DNA of 64,000 nucleotides from a virus. The notes under the pieces are model-generated. The model had not been told where the DNA came from. It saw nothing but the letters and a program-made list of their open reading frames with translations, and searched no databases. How positions within the stretch are numbered: position 1 is the stretch's first letter; each line of letters begins with the position of its first letter. The translations under genes were made by a program, and so were the position numbers. Positions 51,664-60,208 of the stretch are shown here, piece by piece. The DNA lies in the IMG/VR virus record IMGVR_UViG_3300035670_000020, positions 62,001 through 126,000 of that record; one strand, given 5' to 3'.

Positions 51664-52298
51664 CTTTTTAAGTTTCTTCCTATTAAATATCCATTACGAC
51701 TATTTTTGTTATCAATAAGGATTTCAAACTCCTCGCTGTTCGCCCTGATATATTCTGCCGCATCATAATTTTTAAGAGTTTCTGTATCGTCCAAGACTAT
51801 GATTTTTGATCTACCTTTTAGAATAAAAAATTCAGCTTTAGAACAATATTCTCCTCCATCAAGTATAAGTAAATCTATTTCGTGTGGTATTTTATTTAAG
51901 GCTATTGGAGACTCTTTGTGTTCTCTAATTGATTCCTTAAACCATTCTTTTTGTTGCTCTCTAGAATATGTTGTAAAAAATCTATCTGGATAATTATCTA
52001 GATTAATAAGATCTTCTTCTATTGTAATTCGCCCAAATACTAAATCTACTATCCATAAATCGTCTTTAAGATTTTTTTGAGCTTCTAAATATCTGTCATA
52101 ATTAGCTTCTATTGACATTACTAATGAAGGACTAGATAATATCCATTTACTAGAATCTTTCCATCCATCAATGATACATTTGGTTGAACCCAATCCATTC
52201 CATGTACCAATATCTACTATTGTTCTTATGTCTTGATGTTTGGCAAGCTCGTAAATCTTTTGTCCTATTTCGGAATCTCTATTGATTTGTCCGCTCAT
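51660..52298 (-). CDS. SAM-dependent methyltransferase-like protein, 212 aa
   Basis: The motif I-like IVDIGTWNGLGSTKCIIDGW and later EIDLLILDGGEYCSKAEFFI suggest a class I methyltransferase fold. The position in a sugar gene island, with ATGA overlaps on both sides, fits a sugar or lipid modification step. The substrate is not identifiable. Confidence 0.65.
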   Translation of the reverse strand: MSGQINRDSEIGQKIYELAKHQDIRTIVDIGTWNGLGSTKCIIDGWKDSSKWILSSPSLVMSIEANYDRYLEAQKNLKDDLWIVDLVFGRITIEEDLINLDNYPDRFFTTYSREQQKEWFKESIREHKESPIALNKIPHEIDLLILDGGEYCSKAEFFILKGRSKIIVLDDTETLKNYDAAEYIRANSEEFEILIDNKNSRNGYLIGRNLKR

Positions 52299-53671
52299 GA
52301 TTTAGGGAAGTTTGTTGGACTTCCATCCTTTGAGTATTCTGAAAATTTAGGTCGATAATTATCTCCAAGCCAATCCATAGTCTTCGCTAAAACTCCATCA
52401 TGTTCTGGACTACCATCATACAATTCAAATTTTGAAAGGGTTCCAGAGTTGTCCAGACTACTCAATTCTTCCCATAGTTCTGTTCCTGGAAATGGTATAC
52501 AATCACTTATTTGCCAATGAACTTTATTGTTATTTTGCGCGCCTATTGCGGCTAATTCTTTCAGTGTTGCTTGATCTTTTTCCCAAGAATTATCTTTTTC
52601 TCCTGGTAGATTTTTCATTGTAGTAAAATGAAATTCCATATTGGAAAAATGAGTAACTAAATATTTGAGGTTATCGTATGACACTTTTGTGTCCATATGC
52701 TTCTTTACGTTGTCTGACAAAACCTGATTAAAAGTTTCTACTCCAAATCTCATGCCAACACAACCAGAGTCTACCATTATATCATAAAGCTCTGGCTTAC
52801 TCGTATCTATTCTACCCATCATTGTCCAGGGCAAACCAAGCTTTTTTAATCCGTCACACATTTCTGTGATTCGCTTTGGACCCAAATTCCAAGTATCATC
52901 ATCAAAAAATATGCTCTTGAGTGAGTCTCCAAGTAATGTTCGCATTTGATTTAATTCATCTATAACAGCACTAGCTGATCTACTTCTATACTTACCATTA
53001 TTAATAACATTAGGCCATTGACAATAAGTACACTTAAATGGACATCCGCGAGAAGTACTAATAGTTAATTGTATTCTGGGCGTTCCCATAGAAGGATCGT
53101 AATAATTTGCGATATAAGATGGGCGGAGTGGTAGAAAATTATCACCATTTGGTAGAGTGTCTAGATTTGTTAAGTGTTCAAATTTATAGATAGATTTAGA
53201 TTCATTTCCTTTTTGGCAAATATCTAAGGCCGGGATATCATATTCACCAATAATACAATTATCAATATAATCCAGTTTTATACATTCTTCTGCATAAACC
53301 TTCATATGAGGTCCACAAAACACATTTCTACAATTTAGTTCTTGTTTTGCCCATTGAGCGAACTCTCTATTTAGTTCATATGTTGGAGTTGAAACATCGT
53401 AAAAAACAACATCTGGTTTATACTCCAGGAACATACGCTTAGAATTATTGAGATTACTATGTCGTAATGCAACACCATCATATAATTCTACTTCAAATCC
53501 ATGAGACTGAACATATTTAGCAGCATAACCCAACCAAAAAGGAAACGGAGCATACCCATGAAAGTGTGATCCTTTATTTGTCCAAGGCCAACGAGAACCA
53601 GCATTTGGTCCTGTATGAATCTCTCCATTGATTATTCTAACGTATGGTATATTTGCGAATAAAATTTTCAT
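52295..53671 (-). CDS. B12-binding radical SAM enzyme, 458 aa
   Basis: The N-terminal half is a cobalamin-binding domain (DVVFYDVSTPTYELNREFAQW, FCGPHMKVYAEEC). The radical SAM cluster is CPFKCTYCQWP (CxxxCxxC) in ISTSRGCPFKCTYCQ. The start is ATG at 53671, overlapping the upstream stop as ATGA. B12 radical SAM enzymes methylate unreactive carbons or modify sugars and lipids; inside a surface island, a sugar modification is likely. Confidence 0.87.
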   Translation of the reverse strand: MKILFANIPYVRIINGEIHTGPNAGSRWPWTNKGSHFHGYAPFPFWLGYAAKYVQSHGFEVELYDGVALRHSNLNNSKRMFLEYKPDVVFYDVSTPTYELNREFAQWAKQELNCRNVFCGPHMKVYAEECIKLDYIDNCIIGEYDIPALDICQKGNESKSIYKFEHLTNLDTLPNGDNFLPLRPSYIANYYDPSMGTPRIQLTISTSRGCPFKCTYCQWPNVINNGKYRSRSASAVIDELNQMRTLLGDSLKSIFFDDDTWNLGPKRITEMCDGLKKLGLPWTMMGRIDTSKPELYDIMVDSGCVGMRFGVETFNQVLSDNVKKHMDTKVSYDNLKYLVTHFSNMEFHFTTMKNLPGEKDNSWEKDQATLKELAAIGAQNNNKVHWQISDCIPFPGTELWEELSSLDNSGTLSKFELYDGSPEHDGVLAKTMDWLGDNYRPKFSEYSKDGSPTNFPKS

Positions 53672-54537
53672 GATTGTATCCATTCCTTAAAATTTGCTAG
53701 TCTGTGTTTTATAGTATGATTTTCAATAGTTTTGTGGTAAGCTGTTTGACGAAATGGCATAGTATAGTCGGGATGCTTTAAATAGAACTCTATAGCCTTT
53801 TCGCACTCAGTCTTATTTTTTACGAATACCATACATCCATCAAAATTATCAACTAAATCTTGTGACGTATCAGAAATAATAAAACCTTGACATGCCATGA
53901 TATTAAAAAGACGAAAATTAAAAGTTCCATAATCAAGATGTTCTTTCAAATGAGCGTTGAGACAAATAATGGAACTAGTATATAACTTTCTTTCACCTTC
54001 TAATGATATCTTTCCTTTGCAACATTCGTCATTCCATGATTGTGGATTTCCATAAATAGAAAGTCCATATGGTTTTGCAGATAGGATATAGTCTTCTGTT
54101 GTTTGTTTATCTCTTATATTATTCCCAACAAAACAGCAGTTAATATAGAAATTGCTATCAAAATCTGGATAATAAATATCTGGATCTGTTCCGAATTGAC
54201 AAACCAATCCTTCTTCCTCACATGCTTCTTGCATTTTTTTTGATGTAAAAATGTATTTATTATAGCGATGTTTGTGTTGCTGGAACATTTCTACTGTGCC
54301 GGGCCAATAAGGCTTTGGAAACACATTTTGTAGATATAGAACTTTAATGGGCGAATTTGAATTGTCTTGTAGTAGAGGGCTAAAAGATATGGAAATGTCG
54401 TGATCGCCAGGAGCGTTAAGGGTCGCCCCTAATTCTTTTGCCCACATTCTTGCTAGAAGCTCGTCACCTTGGACATTGGCTCCATTATTTTGTATTGTTA
54501 AAGAAGTTGTTGATGTTGATAAGATATTAATTTTCAT
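53668..54537 (-). CDS. Glycosyltransferase (CgeB-like), 289 aa
   Basis: The mid-part VCQFGTDPDIYYPDF and the region CLNAHLKEHLDYGTFNFRLF followed by IMACQGFIISDTSQDLV match the glycosyltransferase family that includes CgeB, with the family-1 type sugar-binding C-terminal half. It overlaps the RmlD-like gene by 11 bases. Donor and acceptor are unknown. Confidence 0.7.
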   Translation of the reverse strand: MKINILSTSTTSLTIQNNGANVQGDELLARMWAKELGATLNAPGDHDISISFSPLLQDNSNSPIKVLYLQNVFPKPYWPGTVEMFQQHKHRYNKYIFTSKKMQEACEEEGLVCQFGTDPDIYYPDFDSNFYINCCFVGNNIRDKQTTEDYILSAKPYGLSIYGNPQSWNDECCKGKISLEGERKLYTSSIICLNAHLKEHLDYGTFNFRLFNIMACQGFIISDTSQDLVDNFDGCMVFVKNKTECEKAIEFYLKHPDYTMPFRQTAYHKTIENHTIKHRLANFKEWIQS

Positions 54538-55366
54538 GAGTCATCCTAAAAAGCCCCTGATCTATTGTATTTGGTAGATCGTCAAACATCCTGTTGTATT
54601 TTGCTGGATTTAGAGATATGTCTTTTGGAAATCTTGTTGGGATTGTGTCTATGGGCTTTAATAGTTTTTCGTTTTTACCAAAAGCCAGAGCTACTTTCTT
54701 ATAAAGATTGTATCGATTTGATGCCCATGCAGCAAGATGAATAAGTTTAATTTTATTTACATCGTCAAACATAACTCGCTCAAGCATTTCGGCAAAATTT
54801 ATAACATATGTTGGGCTATTAATCACTTTTCTATAACACTCTATAATTTCACCTTTATCTAATTCATCTAATAGCCATTTTATCCACGGAGATCCACTTC
54901 CATAAAGACCAGAAGTTCTAACTACAATACCATTTGAAGCATCGTTTGTTGTGATTTCTCCCAACATCTTACTAATTCCATAAAAAGTTTTGGGGTTCGC
55001 TTGACTCTTTTCTGTATAAATTCCTCCTTCATCACCAGAAAAAACATAGTCTGTTGATATATAAATAAATTTTATGTCACTAATAATTGTTTCAAGAATT
55101 GTTTTGGGTGCTTCTGTATTTATTTGTGTGGCTAATTCTTTATTTTGTTCACATAAATTAATATCTTTTATACCAGCAGCATAAATTATATGTGAATAAT
55201 AGGGTTTATTTTTAGAGCTAAAATATTTTCTTACATCCACATCATTGGTTAAATCAAGGTCTTTTCTTCCTATAATATGTGTGGTATACTTTTGAGAAAA
55301 AAATTTGTAAAGATTAGTCCCAACAAATCCGTTTCCCACTATCAATATTTGTTTTTGTGGGTGCAT
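54527..55366 (-). CDS. RmlD-like dTDP-4-dehydrorhamnose reductase, 279 aa
   Basis: A Rossmann GNGFVGTNLYK start and a YISTDYVFSGDEGGIYTE segment followed by YGISKMLGE (Tyr-x-x-x-Lys) match the RmlD/short-chain-dehydrogenase family that reduces dTDP-4-keto sugars with NAD(P)H. The product is a deoxyhexose such as rhamnose, but other 4-ketosugar reductases share this pattern. It follows the exostosin-like gene directly. Confidence 0.82.
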   Translation of the reverse strand: MHPQKQILIVGNGFVGTNLYKFFSQKYTTHIIGRKDLDLTNDVDVRKYFSSKNKPYYSHIIYAAGIKDINLCEQNKELATQINTEAPKTILETIISDIKFIYISTDYVFSGDEGGIYTEKSQANPKTFYGISKMLGEITTNDASNGIVVRTSGLYGSGSPWIKWLLDELDKGEIIECYRKVINSPTYVINFAEMLERVMFDDVNKIKLIHLAAWASNRYNLYKKVALAFGKNEKLLKPIDTIPTRFPKDISLNPAKYNRMFDDLPNTIDQGLFRMTHEN

Positions 55367-56169
55367 TATGTTTCTGTTTCTTGTGCCGCTTTTTTAATTC
55401 GATTAATCCAATAGCTTTGACTAGTTATAGATAATTGATAAGTTTTACCAATAGTGATATTATACAAATCTTCCATATGTTGTTTATCTCTTAGTTCATC
55501 AATATCGTTTATAATAATAATAGGCAATTTTTCATACATTTCATAAATTTTGTAGTCGCCTATCTTTACAGTAATTGGAATCCTGCCAGCATACAGAGTT
55601 TCCCATAGACGATGCGTGTCAACCCCGTTTCCCGCTGGACACAGGTTCATTTTATATTTCTTGACCTCTGACACCCACTCTTTAATGGAAAGCGTAGGGG
55701 ATTCGCAAACGATATGAGAGCAATTAGAAGCAATATTCCAAACCTTGTTTCTGTGTTCAGTATTTGTTTTGATGTTAAAGTTACAGTAAATAAATTCACT
55801 AATTGATTCTGGCTGCATATAATTTAAACAGTCCATTTTTTCTTGTACGCGATTTCCCCAGCCAACTCCGTGTCCGTTTCTTATGCACTCGTCACGGTTT
55901 TCAATTCCTATTGGAATTGGCTCTATGATTGGATTTTTAGATACTGCGTTTTGACAAAACCATTTTGTAATATTTTTGGGCGCTAAATCTAGAATATGAT
56001 CAGTGATCGGATAATCAGAGTTACCTGTAATTAAAATAACATCATGATCAAGCAAGCTTATTTGTCCAAAATCTTCTTGTAAAAAATCAGTTTTACAAAA
56101 CCACACCTTATCTCCATCATGAAGATTGGCGAAATTATTAAGTTGTATAAAATCAAGATTTCTGTTCAT
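55366..56169 (-). CDS. Exostosin-like/glycosyltransferase protein, 267 aa
   Basis: The C-terminal KYKMNLCPAGNGVDTHRLWE, TLYAGRIPITVKIGDYKI and a final helix match exostosin-type or related glycosyltransferases (GxGxDTHRxWE is the classic signature). The N-terminal half is unknown. The start ATG at 56169 overlaps the upstream gene by 17 bases. It is part of the sugar island. Confidence 0.7.
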   Translation of the reverse strand: MNRNLDFIQLNNFANLHDGDKVWFCKTDFLQEDFGQISLLDHDVILITGNSDYPITDHILDLAPKNITKWFCQNAVSKNPIIEPIPIGIENRDECIRNGHGVGWGNRVQEKMDCLNYMQPESISEFIYCNFNIKTNTEHRNKVWNIASNCSHIVCESPTLSIKEWVSEVKKYKMNLCPAGNGVDTHRLWETLYAGRIPITVKIGDYKIYEMYEKLPIIIINDIDELRDKQHMEDLYNITIGKTYQLSITSQSYWINRIKKAAQETET

Positions 56170-56533
56170 AAGATTTTTCTTCCACAAAGTCTGATCCAGT
56201 TAAGTCGTTAAGCTTACGTTTTAGTTCAGCTCTCTTATCATTAAATGTATATACATCACGAGCAAGCTGGATAAACTCGTCATCAAATTCTTTTAATCTT
56301 TCTTTGACACGAATTTTGTCTTCAGTTTCCCACAAAATATGATTTACTTCACTTAACGTCACATAATATTGAATAATTTCTGGACGCACCATCCAAATCG
56401 AACAAATCTCATATAAATAATGATATTCTTTTTTAACATTAGCTAGTTTTTGTGGATCTTTTACTTTATCTAATTTAATACTTAGAATGTTCAATTTATC
56501 CAAAATCTCGCCGCTAGAAACCTCGATCTGCAT
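56153..56533 (-). CDS. DUF6165-like helical protein, 126 aa
   Basis: The start ATG at 56533 follows GGAGGAAGTATA and overlaps the upstream stop as TAATG. The sequence MQIEVSSGEILDKLNILSIK, then KLANVKKEYHYLYEI, is characteristic of the DUF6165 family of small helical proteins that often accompany glycosyltransferases. It probably has a structural or regulatory role in the sugar island. Confidence 0.65.
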   Translation of the reverse strand: MQIEVSSGEILDKLNILSIKLDKVKDPQKLANVKKEYHYLYEICSIWMVRPEIIQYYVTLSEVNHILWETEDKIRVKERLKEFDDEFIQLARDVYTFNDKRAELKRKLNDLTGSDFVEEKSYEQKS

Positions 56534-57207
56534 TATACTTCCTCCCAAATTTTGGTTGTTGTCATGTCGCTATAAGGCAATAGATGTTTATTTTTGTGAT
56601 AGAATAGCTTTCCAGAAGTAGGAATTCTTTCTACAAGATGTTTAAATGATGAATTGACGCAATGAATCTCACTAGCATTCTGTATAATAAGTCCATAATT
56701 AAAAAAGTCAACACTAGGAACAGTGTAAATAGTTTTTATGTTTGGAGTAATTTTAGAGTAATCGATACCATCAATACCAAGAGAACTTGCGCTATGAATA
56801 AATGCGTAAGGCTCGTTATTATTAACAAAATATTTGTATGTTTTATATTCTGAAGTATAATCCCTGCGATAATAAAATAGATCTCTATCAAGTGTTTCCA
56901 TAGGAATGTTTGTTCCATTAAGATAGAAATTTCTGTCCCATAAACAATTAGCTATTTTTTGACCTCCTACAGCAAAACCTAATCTATATCCTCCCATATT
57001 AGATATCTTAATAAAGTTTTCTGCGTCTTTATCATCTTCAACCCCAATAATATTGATTCTTGGATCATCTCTATACATAAATATTACATTTTTTAGATTT
57101 TTATGTTTACATATCAGATATGATTCCCCGTGTTTCTCAGTTAGGTGTCTAACTAGTGCATTACAAATAATGTGATCACCTAATCCTAGGTGGTGATAAA
57201 TAATCAA
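56533..57207 (-). CDS. Glycosyltransferase family 9-like protein, 224 aa
   Basis: The opening IIYHHLGLGDHIICNALVRH, with a middle YAFIHSASSLGIDGIDY, resembles heptosyltransferase/family-9-type nucleotide-sugar enzymes; the C-terminal half is shorter than usual. It lies between a DUF6165 protein and two family 2 glycosyltransferases. Function in surface glycan assembly is inferred. Confidence 0.6.
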   Translation of the reverse strand: MIIYHHLGLGDHIICNALVRHLTEKHGESYLICKHKNLKNVIFMYRDDPRINIIGVEDDKDAENFIKISNMGGYRLGFAVGGQKIANCLWDRNFYLNGTNIPMETLDRDLFYYRRDYTSEYKTYKYFVNNNEPYAFIHSASSLGIDGIDYSKITPNIKTIYTVPSVDFFNYGLIIQNASEIHCVNSSFKHLVERIPTSGKLFYHKNKHLLPYSDMTTTKIWEEV

Positions 57208-57217
57208 TTTAGTTATC

Positions 57218-57835
57218 CTATTTGATATAGTTAATAAGCTTCTCTGGACAATACATTATACTTGCATCTGGCACTTTTGTCAATATAGACCTACAAAACA
57301 ACCCATCTTCGCCCGACGAACTATCTTTGTACCATAGGTTACTTTTTTTAATTGTATCAAGTTTGATAGATATTGGACCGTGACACATATTCTCTTCGAG
57401 CGGACATTGTAGATTTGTACTATTGTATCTGGCTTTTTTTGTTATTTTGTGTACAGTAATTTTTTCCATATCAATATTATTAAATTTTTGTGAACCACTA
57501 TTATAACTATGTATCATCATATCAACACTGAAGTTATTAAAAATATGTTTAACTATTTCGCATTTTTGTGGATGTACTTCATCATCAATATCACAAAAAC
57601 ATAATATCCCTTCCTTACACTCTTTTATTAATTCATTTCTAGCATTTCCAGCAGATAGTCTATTTGCAAATATCATTAAGTCTGGCCCGCGTAAAATATC
57701 TACATAGGGGCTTGATATATCGCTGACTACTATAAAAATTCTGTCTGGTCTAACTGTTTGATTTTTAATAGAAGATAAACACCTATGTATATGGTGTGCA
57801 TCAACGCTATAGCTAGTGATGCCAAAGTTAATCAT
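57218..57835 (-). CDS. Glycosyltransferase family 2-like protein, 205 aa
   Basis: The opening NFGITSYSVDAHHIHRCLSS, a KEGILCFCDIDDEVHPQKCE segment (DxDD) and a CHGPISIK region match the short GT-A family. It is closely related to the next upstream gene in layout (FCDIDDEVHPQKCE against FFDVDDIPHPQKIE), so the two are probable paralogues. It overlaps that gene by ATGA. Confidence 0.7.
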   Translation of the reverse strand: MINFGITSYSVDAHHIHRCLSSIKNQTVRPDRIFIVVSDISSPYVDILRGPDLMIFANRLSAGNARNELIKECKEGILCFCDIDDEVHPQKCEIVKHIFNNFSVDMMIHSYNSGSQKFNNIDMEKITVHKITKKARYNSTNLQCPLEENMCHGPISIKLDTIKKSNLWYKDSSSGEDGLFCRSILTKVPDASIMYCPEKLINYIK

Positions 57836-58461
57836 TGTCGATATAAAATTAGTGGAAAATCTGCAAATATTCCTTTATAATTTCCTTTTACTAAAGATTG
57901 ACAAAATAAGCTATCTTCTGATCTTTCTCTAGATTTGTCTTCGTCAAATTTAATTATGTTAAATATGTTGCGTTTAACTGCTATATGAGCATGATGTATT
58001 TTTTTGTCTCTACATTTTACATTAGTGCTATGTTTTCTTCCTGTTGGCAATTCTATATCTGTAAATGTGTTTATTTTATTTATATCGGTTAGATTTAGAG
58101 ACGGATATTTATTTGATTTGAATTTGTTGTAAGAGTGTAGCATATAGTCATAATCACCCAATATTTTCTTAGTTGTCTCTATTTTTTGTGGATGTGGAAT
58201 ATCGTCAACATCGAAAAACACAATTACTTCATTCTGAGCTAACTCTGCTCCTTTATTTCTTGCCCACGCGGCATTTTGTCTGTGTTTATTGTAATGTATA
58301 AGAAATTTTGGAAGGGTCGTATTGATATCCAGATGAGTTGCTTCGCTACATACGATTAAAGTTTCATCTGGTAACTGAGTTTGTCCCTCAAATAAAGGCA
58401 AGAGAGAATGTAAATAGTGATGATCACCACTATAACACGTAATACATAAAGTTATTTTCAT
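57832..58461 (-). CDS. Glycosyltransferase family 2-like protein, 209 aa
   Basis: The opening TLCITCYSGDHHYLHSLLPL and NEVIVFFDVDDIPHPQKIET give the GT-A DxD motif. It forms a paralogous pair with the downstream gene. A GGTGTA element lies 32-49 bases upstream of the ATG, after a short gap. Both probably act in sequence on the same glycan. Confidence 0.72.
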   Translation of the reverse strand: MKITLCITCYSGDHHYLHSLLPLFEGQTQLPDETLIVCSEATHLDINTTLPKFLIHYNKHRQNAAWARNKGAELAQNEVIVFFDVDDIPHPQKIETTKKILGDYDYMLHSYNKFKSNKYPSLNLTDINKINTFTDIELPTGRKHSTNVKCRDKKIHHAHIAVKRNIFNIIKFDEDKSRERSEDSLFCQSLVKGNYKGIFADFPLILYRQ

Positions 58462-58492
58462 TAGTTTTACCCTGGTATTTTGATAATACTCA

Positions 58493-58510
58493 GGATAATT
58501 TACACCTTTT
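58493..58510 (-). promoter_or_regulatory. GGTGTA late-promoter-like element, weak copy
   Basis: The minus strand reads AAAAAGGTGTAAATTATC, 32-49 bases before the ATG at 58461, in the 48-base gap between two genes. It differs from the core in having GGTGTAAATTAT, so it is the least certain copy. Confidence 0.35.
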
Positions 58511-58788
58511 TAATAGCTTTTATATTTTTCCTCTAATTCTTTTAAAGCCTCCATTACAGATAATTTCTGCATATCTGTATACACCTGATAGCTCTTAAGA
58601 TTGTTCTTCATTCCTTCCAAAAAATAAATTGATGTTGTTATATCTTTGTTTTTTTGTTCTTCAAAATATCTTGTTATTGGATTACTAATACATTTTGTGT
58701 TGTTTAGGTGGCTTTTTAAGATGATGATCAGGTCACATATTCTTGTTTCTGGTGTTTTATGACTTATTTTCCATAAATGATCACTCAT
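58510..58788 (-). CDS. Hypothetical protein, 92 aa
   Basis: The start ATG at 58788 overlaps the upstream stop by 8 bases; a longer frame from 58854 lies mostly within the neighbour. It is helical and polar (MSDHLWKISHKTPETRICDL, ending ALKELEEKYKSY), with no motif. The family was not recognised. It may be a small helper of the adjacent glycosyltransferase. Confidence 0.55.
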   Translation of the reverse strand: MSDHLWKISHKTPETRICDLIIILKSHLNNTKCISNPITRYFEEQKNKDITTSIYFLEGMKNNLKSYQVYTDMQKLSVMEALKELEEKYKSY

Positions 58789-59446
58789 TGTCAGGTATAT
58801 ATAAATAATGTTGTGGATGACGTATATCATATTCGTCAAATACTTCGCCCACAAATCCTCTGTTTACCCTTTTTGTAGGAAATGGCTTTTTTTCAAAAAA
58901 TGGATCATGAACTACTTTGTCGTTACCTATAATGGGATAAAGTACTTGCGAGAAAAAATCATAGTCTGTTCCATATTTATCTTGTTTATTAAAACCATTT
59001 AATAATTTCTTCATATCGTATAAGTAATTTTTACGATACCCCCACATTCCCCCAAGAATAGGGAATCCATGATAAGGATGATCACGCATAATATGAAAAG
59101 ATTTATCGGTATTGAGCCATTCGTCAACAGCCGCCTTTTCTCTTAAAGATAAGCGACTATCGGTATCTCGAAATATAGAAATATCGATATTGGGGTAATA
59201 TGATGTTTCAAATCTCCAAAACATTCCTCGCCAATCAGCAGGACCGCTCTTAATATAAAGATACGTATTTGGAAGAGAAGATAGGGTCTCTAATATATCG
59301 TCTGGAACATCTGACGCTACATGATAATGACACTCCCAATCTGGATAAAGATCAAGAGCTATTTCAGCGTTACGAATAGCCCCAACGGTATATTTTGGAT
59401 TACTTCCCCATAAACTAAAACTAATTACTTTAAGTTGTTCTGGCAT
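58781..59446 (-). CDS. Glycosyltransferase-like protein, 221 aa
   Basis: It contains FRDTDSRLSLREKAAVDEWL, which carries a DTD-type metal-binding motif, and YDMKKLLNGFNKQDKYGTDY near the centre. These match a family of short GT-A enzymes found in phages and giant viruses, often called glycosyltransferases. It overlaps the macro-domain gene by 1 base (TAATG) and starts the surface island on this side. Confidence 0.65.
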   Translation of the reverse strand: MPEQLKVISFSLWGSNPKYTVGAIRNAEIALDLYPDWECHYHVASDVPDDILETLSSLPNTYLYIKSGPADWRGMFWRFETSYYPNIDISIFRDTDSRLSLREKAAVDEWLNTDKSFHIMRDHPYHGFPILGGMWGYRKNYLYDMKKLLNGFNKQDKYGTDYDFFSQVLYPIIGNDKVVHDPFFEKKPFPTKRVNRGFVGEVFDEYDIRHPQHYLYIPDNE

Positions 59447-59982
59447 TATACTCTTTGTGTTCTATTTTTAGCAGGAGAATAATTGTAGATGACTACTGGT
59501 ATATTCTTCCAGATATCATCAATAAGGTCAGAAATGAAGGCCCAGTCGCCGCCTGCGAGTTGACTACCGAATTTATTGCAGTGCAGTTCTACTTTATCAA
59601 ATCCACTATTCTTGATATAATTGCGAACATTAACCATACAATTGACTAATGCTTCGTAGTTTAGTGGGCGAGGATTGGTTTTTGGATTAATGATTCCATT
59701 TTGGGCGACCATATTCGCAAAAATTAAACGGTGGTTATGAAGGGGACTTTTAACTGTCTCTACATATTGTACATAACCTAGAGGTGGTTTTGTAAGCAAA
59801 TCAAAGTTTGCTGCCACTTCTGGAAATGCGTTACGAACAGCTAGAGCAAATCCACTACCAAATCCTCTAACGTTATTACAAACGTGTGGAATGATTACAG
59901 AACTACCCAAATTACCGCTTAAAACAAGCTTTTTTGCTGTGCTGAAAATTTCGCTATTAACAACACGTACATATGGATTCAT
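59446..59982 (-). CDS. Macro-domain protein, 178 aa
   Basis: The ADP-ribose-binding fold is indicated by VIIPHVCNNVRGFGSGFALA followed by AVRNAFPEV, and GSQLAGGDWAFISDLI. Macro domains bind or hydrolyse ADP-ribose, ADP-ribosylated protein or nucleic acid, or the Appr1p type product. A strong host-type promoter stands 38-66 bases upstream, so it is probably expressed early. Together with the NADAR and NAMPT-type genes it suggests ADP-ribose/NAD-related counter-defence. Confidence 0.87.
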   Translation of the reverse strand: MNPYVRVVNSEIFSTAKKLVLSGNLGSSVIIPHVCNNVRGFGSGFALAVRNAFPEVAANFDLLTKPPLGYVQYVETVKSPLHNHRLIFANMVAQNGIINPKTNPRPLNYEALVNCMVNVRNYIKNSGFDKVELHCNKFGSQLAGGDWAFISDLIDDIWKNIPVVIYNYSPAKNRTQRV

Positions 59983-60019
59983 GATATTTCTCCTTACTTA
60001 GAATGTCCTCACACCCTTC

Positions 60020-60048
60020 ATTATATCAGACGCAAGAGTACTTGTCAA
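60020..60048 (-). promoter_or_regulatory. Consensus sigma-70 promoter before the macro-domain gene
   Basis: The minus strand has TTGACA (60048-60043), a 17-base spacer and TATAAT (60025-60020), an exact match to the consensus. The leader to the ATG at 59982 is about 30 bases and includes GGAG. The rest of the gap (60049-60148) has no other convincing feature. Confidence 0.9.
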
Positions 60049-60148
60049 GCACCAGACTACTGAGAGTCTAGTGTCTTACCCATATTTATATATAAGGTGA
60101 ATGTATAATAGTGAATTACTAAAATTATAAATATTTGCGTTCCAAAAT

Positions 60149-60166
60149 TTTGGGTGTATTATTAAG
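60149..60166 (+). promoter_or_regulatory. GGTGTAT element before the pilin-like gene, plus strand
   Basis: The plus strand reads TTTGGGTGTATTATTAAGG (trimmed at 60149-60166), the same core as the minus-strand copies but now facing the only plus-strand gene, 43-60 bases before its ATG. The change of strand together with the gene direction is good evidence that the element is functional and directional. Confidence 0.55.
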
Positions 60167-60208
60167 GTAGATTATAGCTAGTAATATATCCCACCTATGG
60201 AGAAAAAT

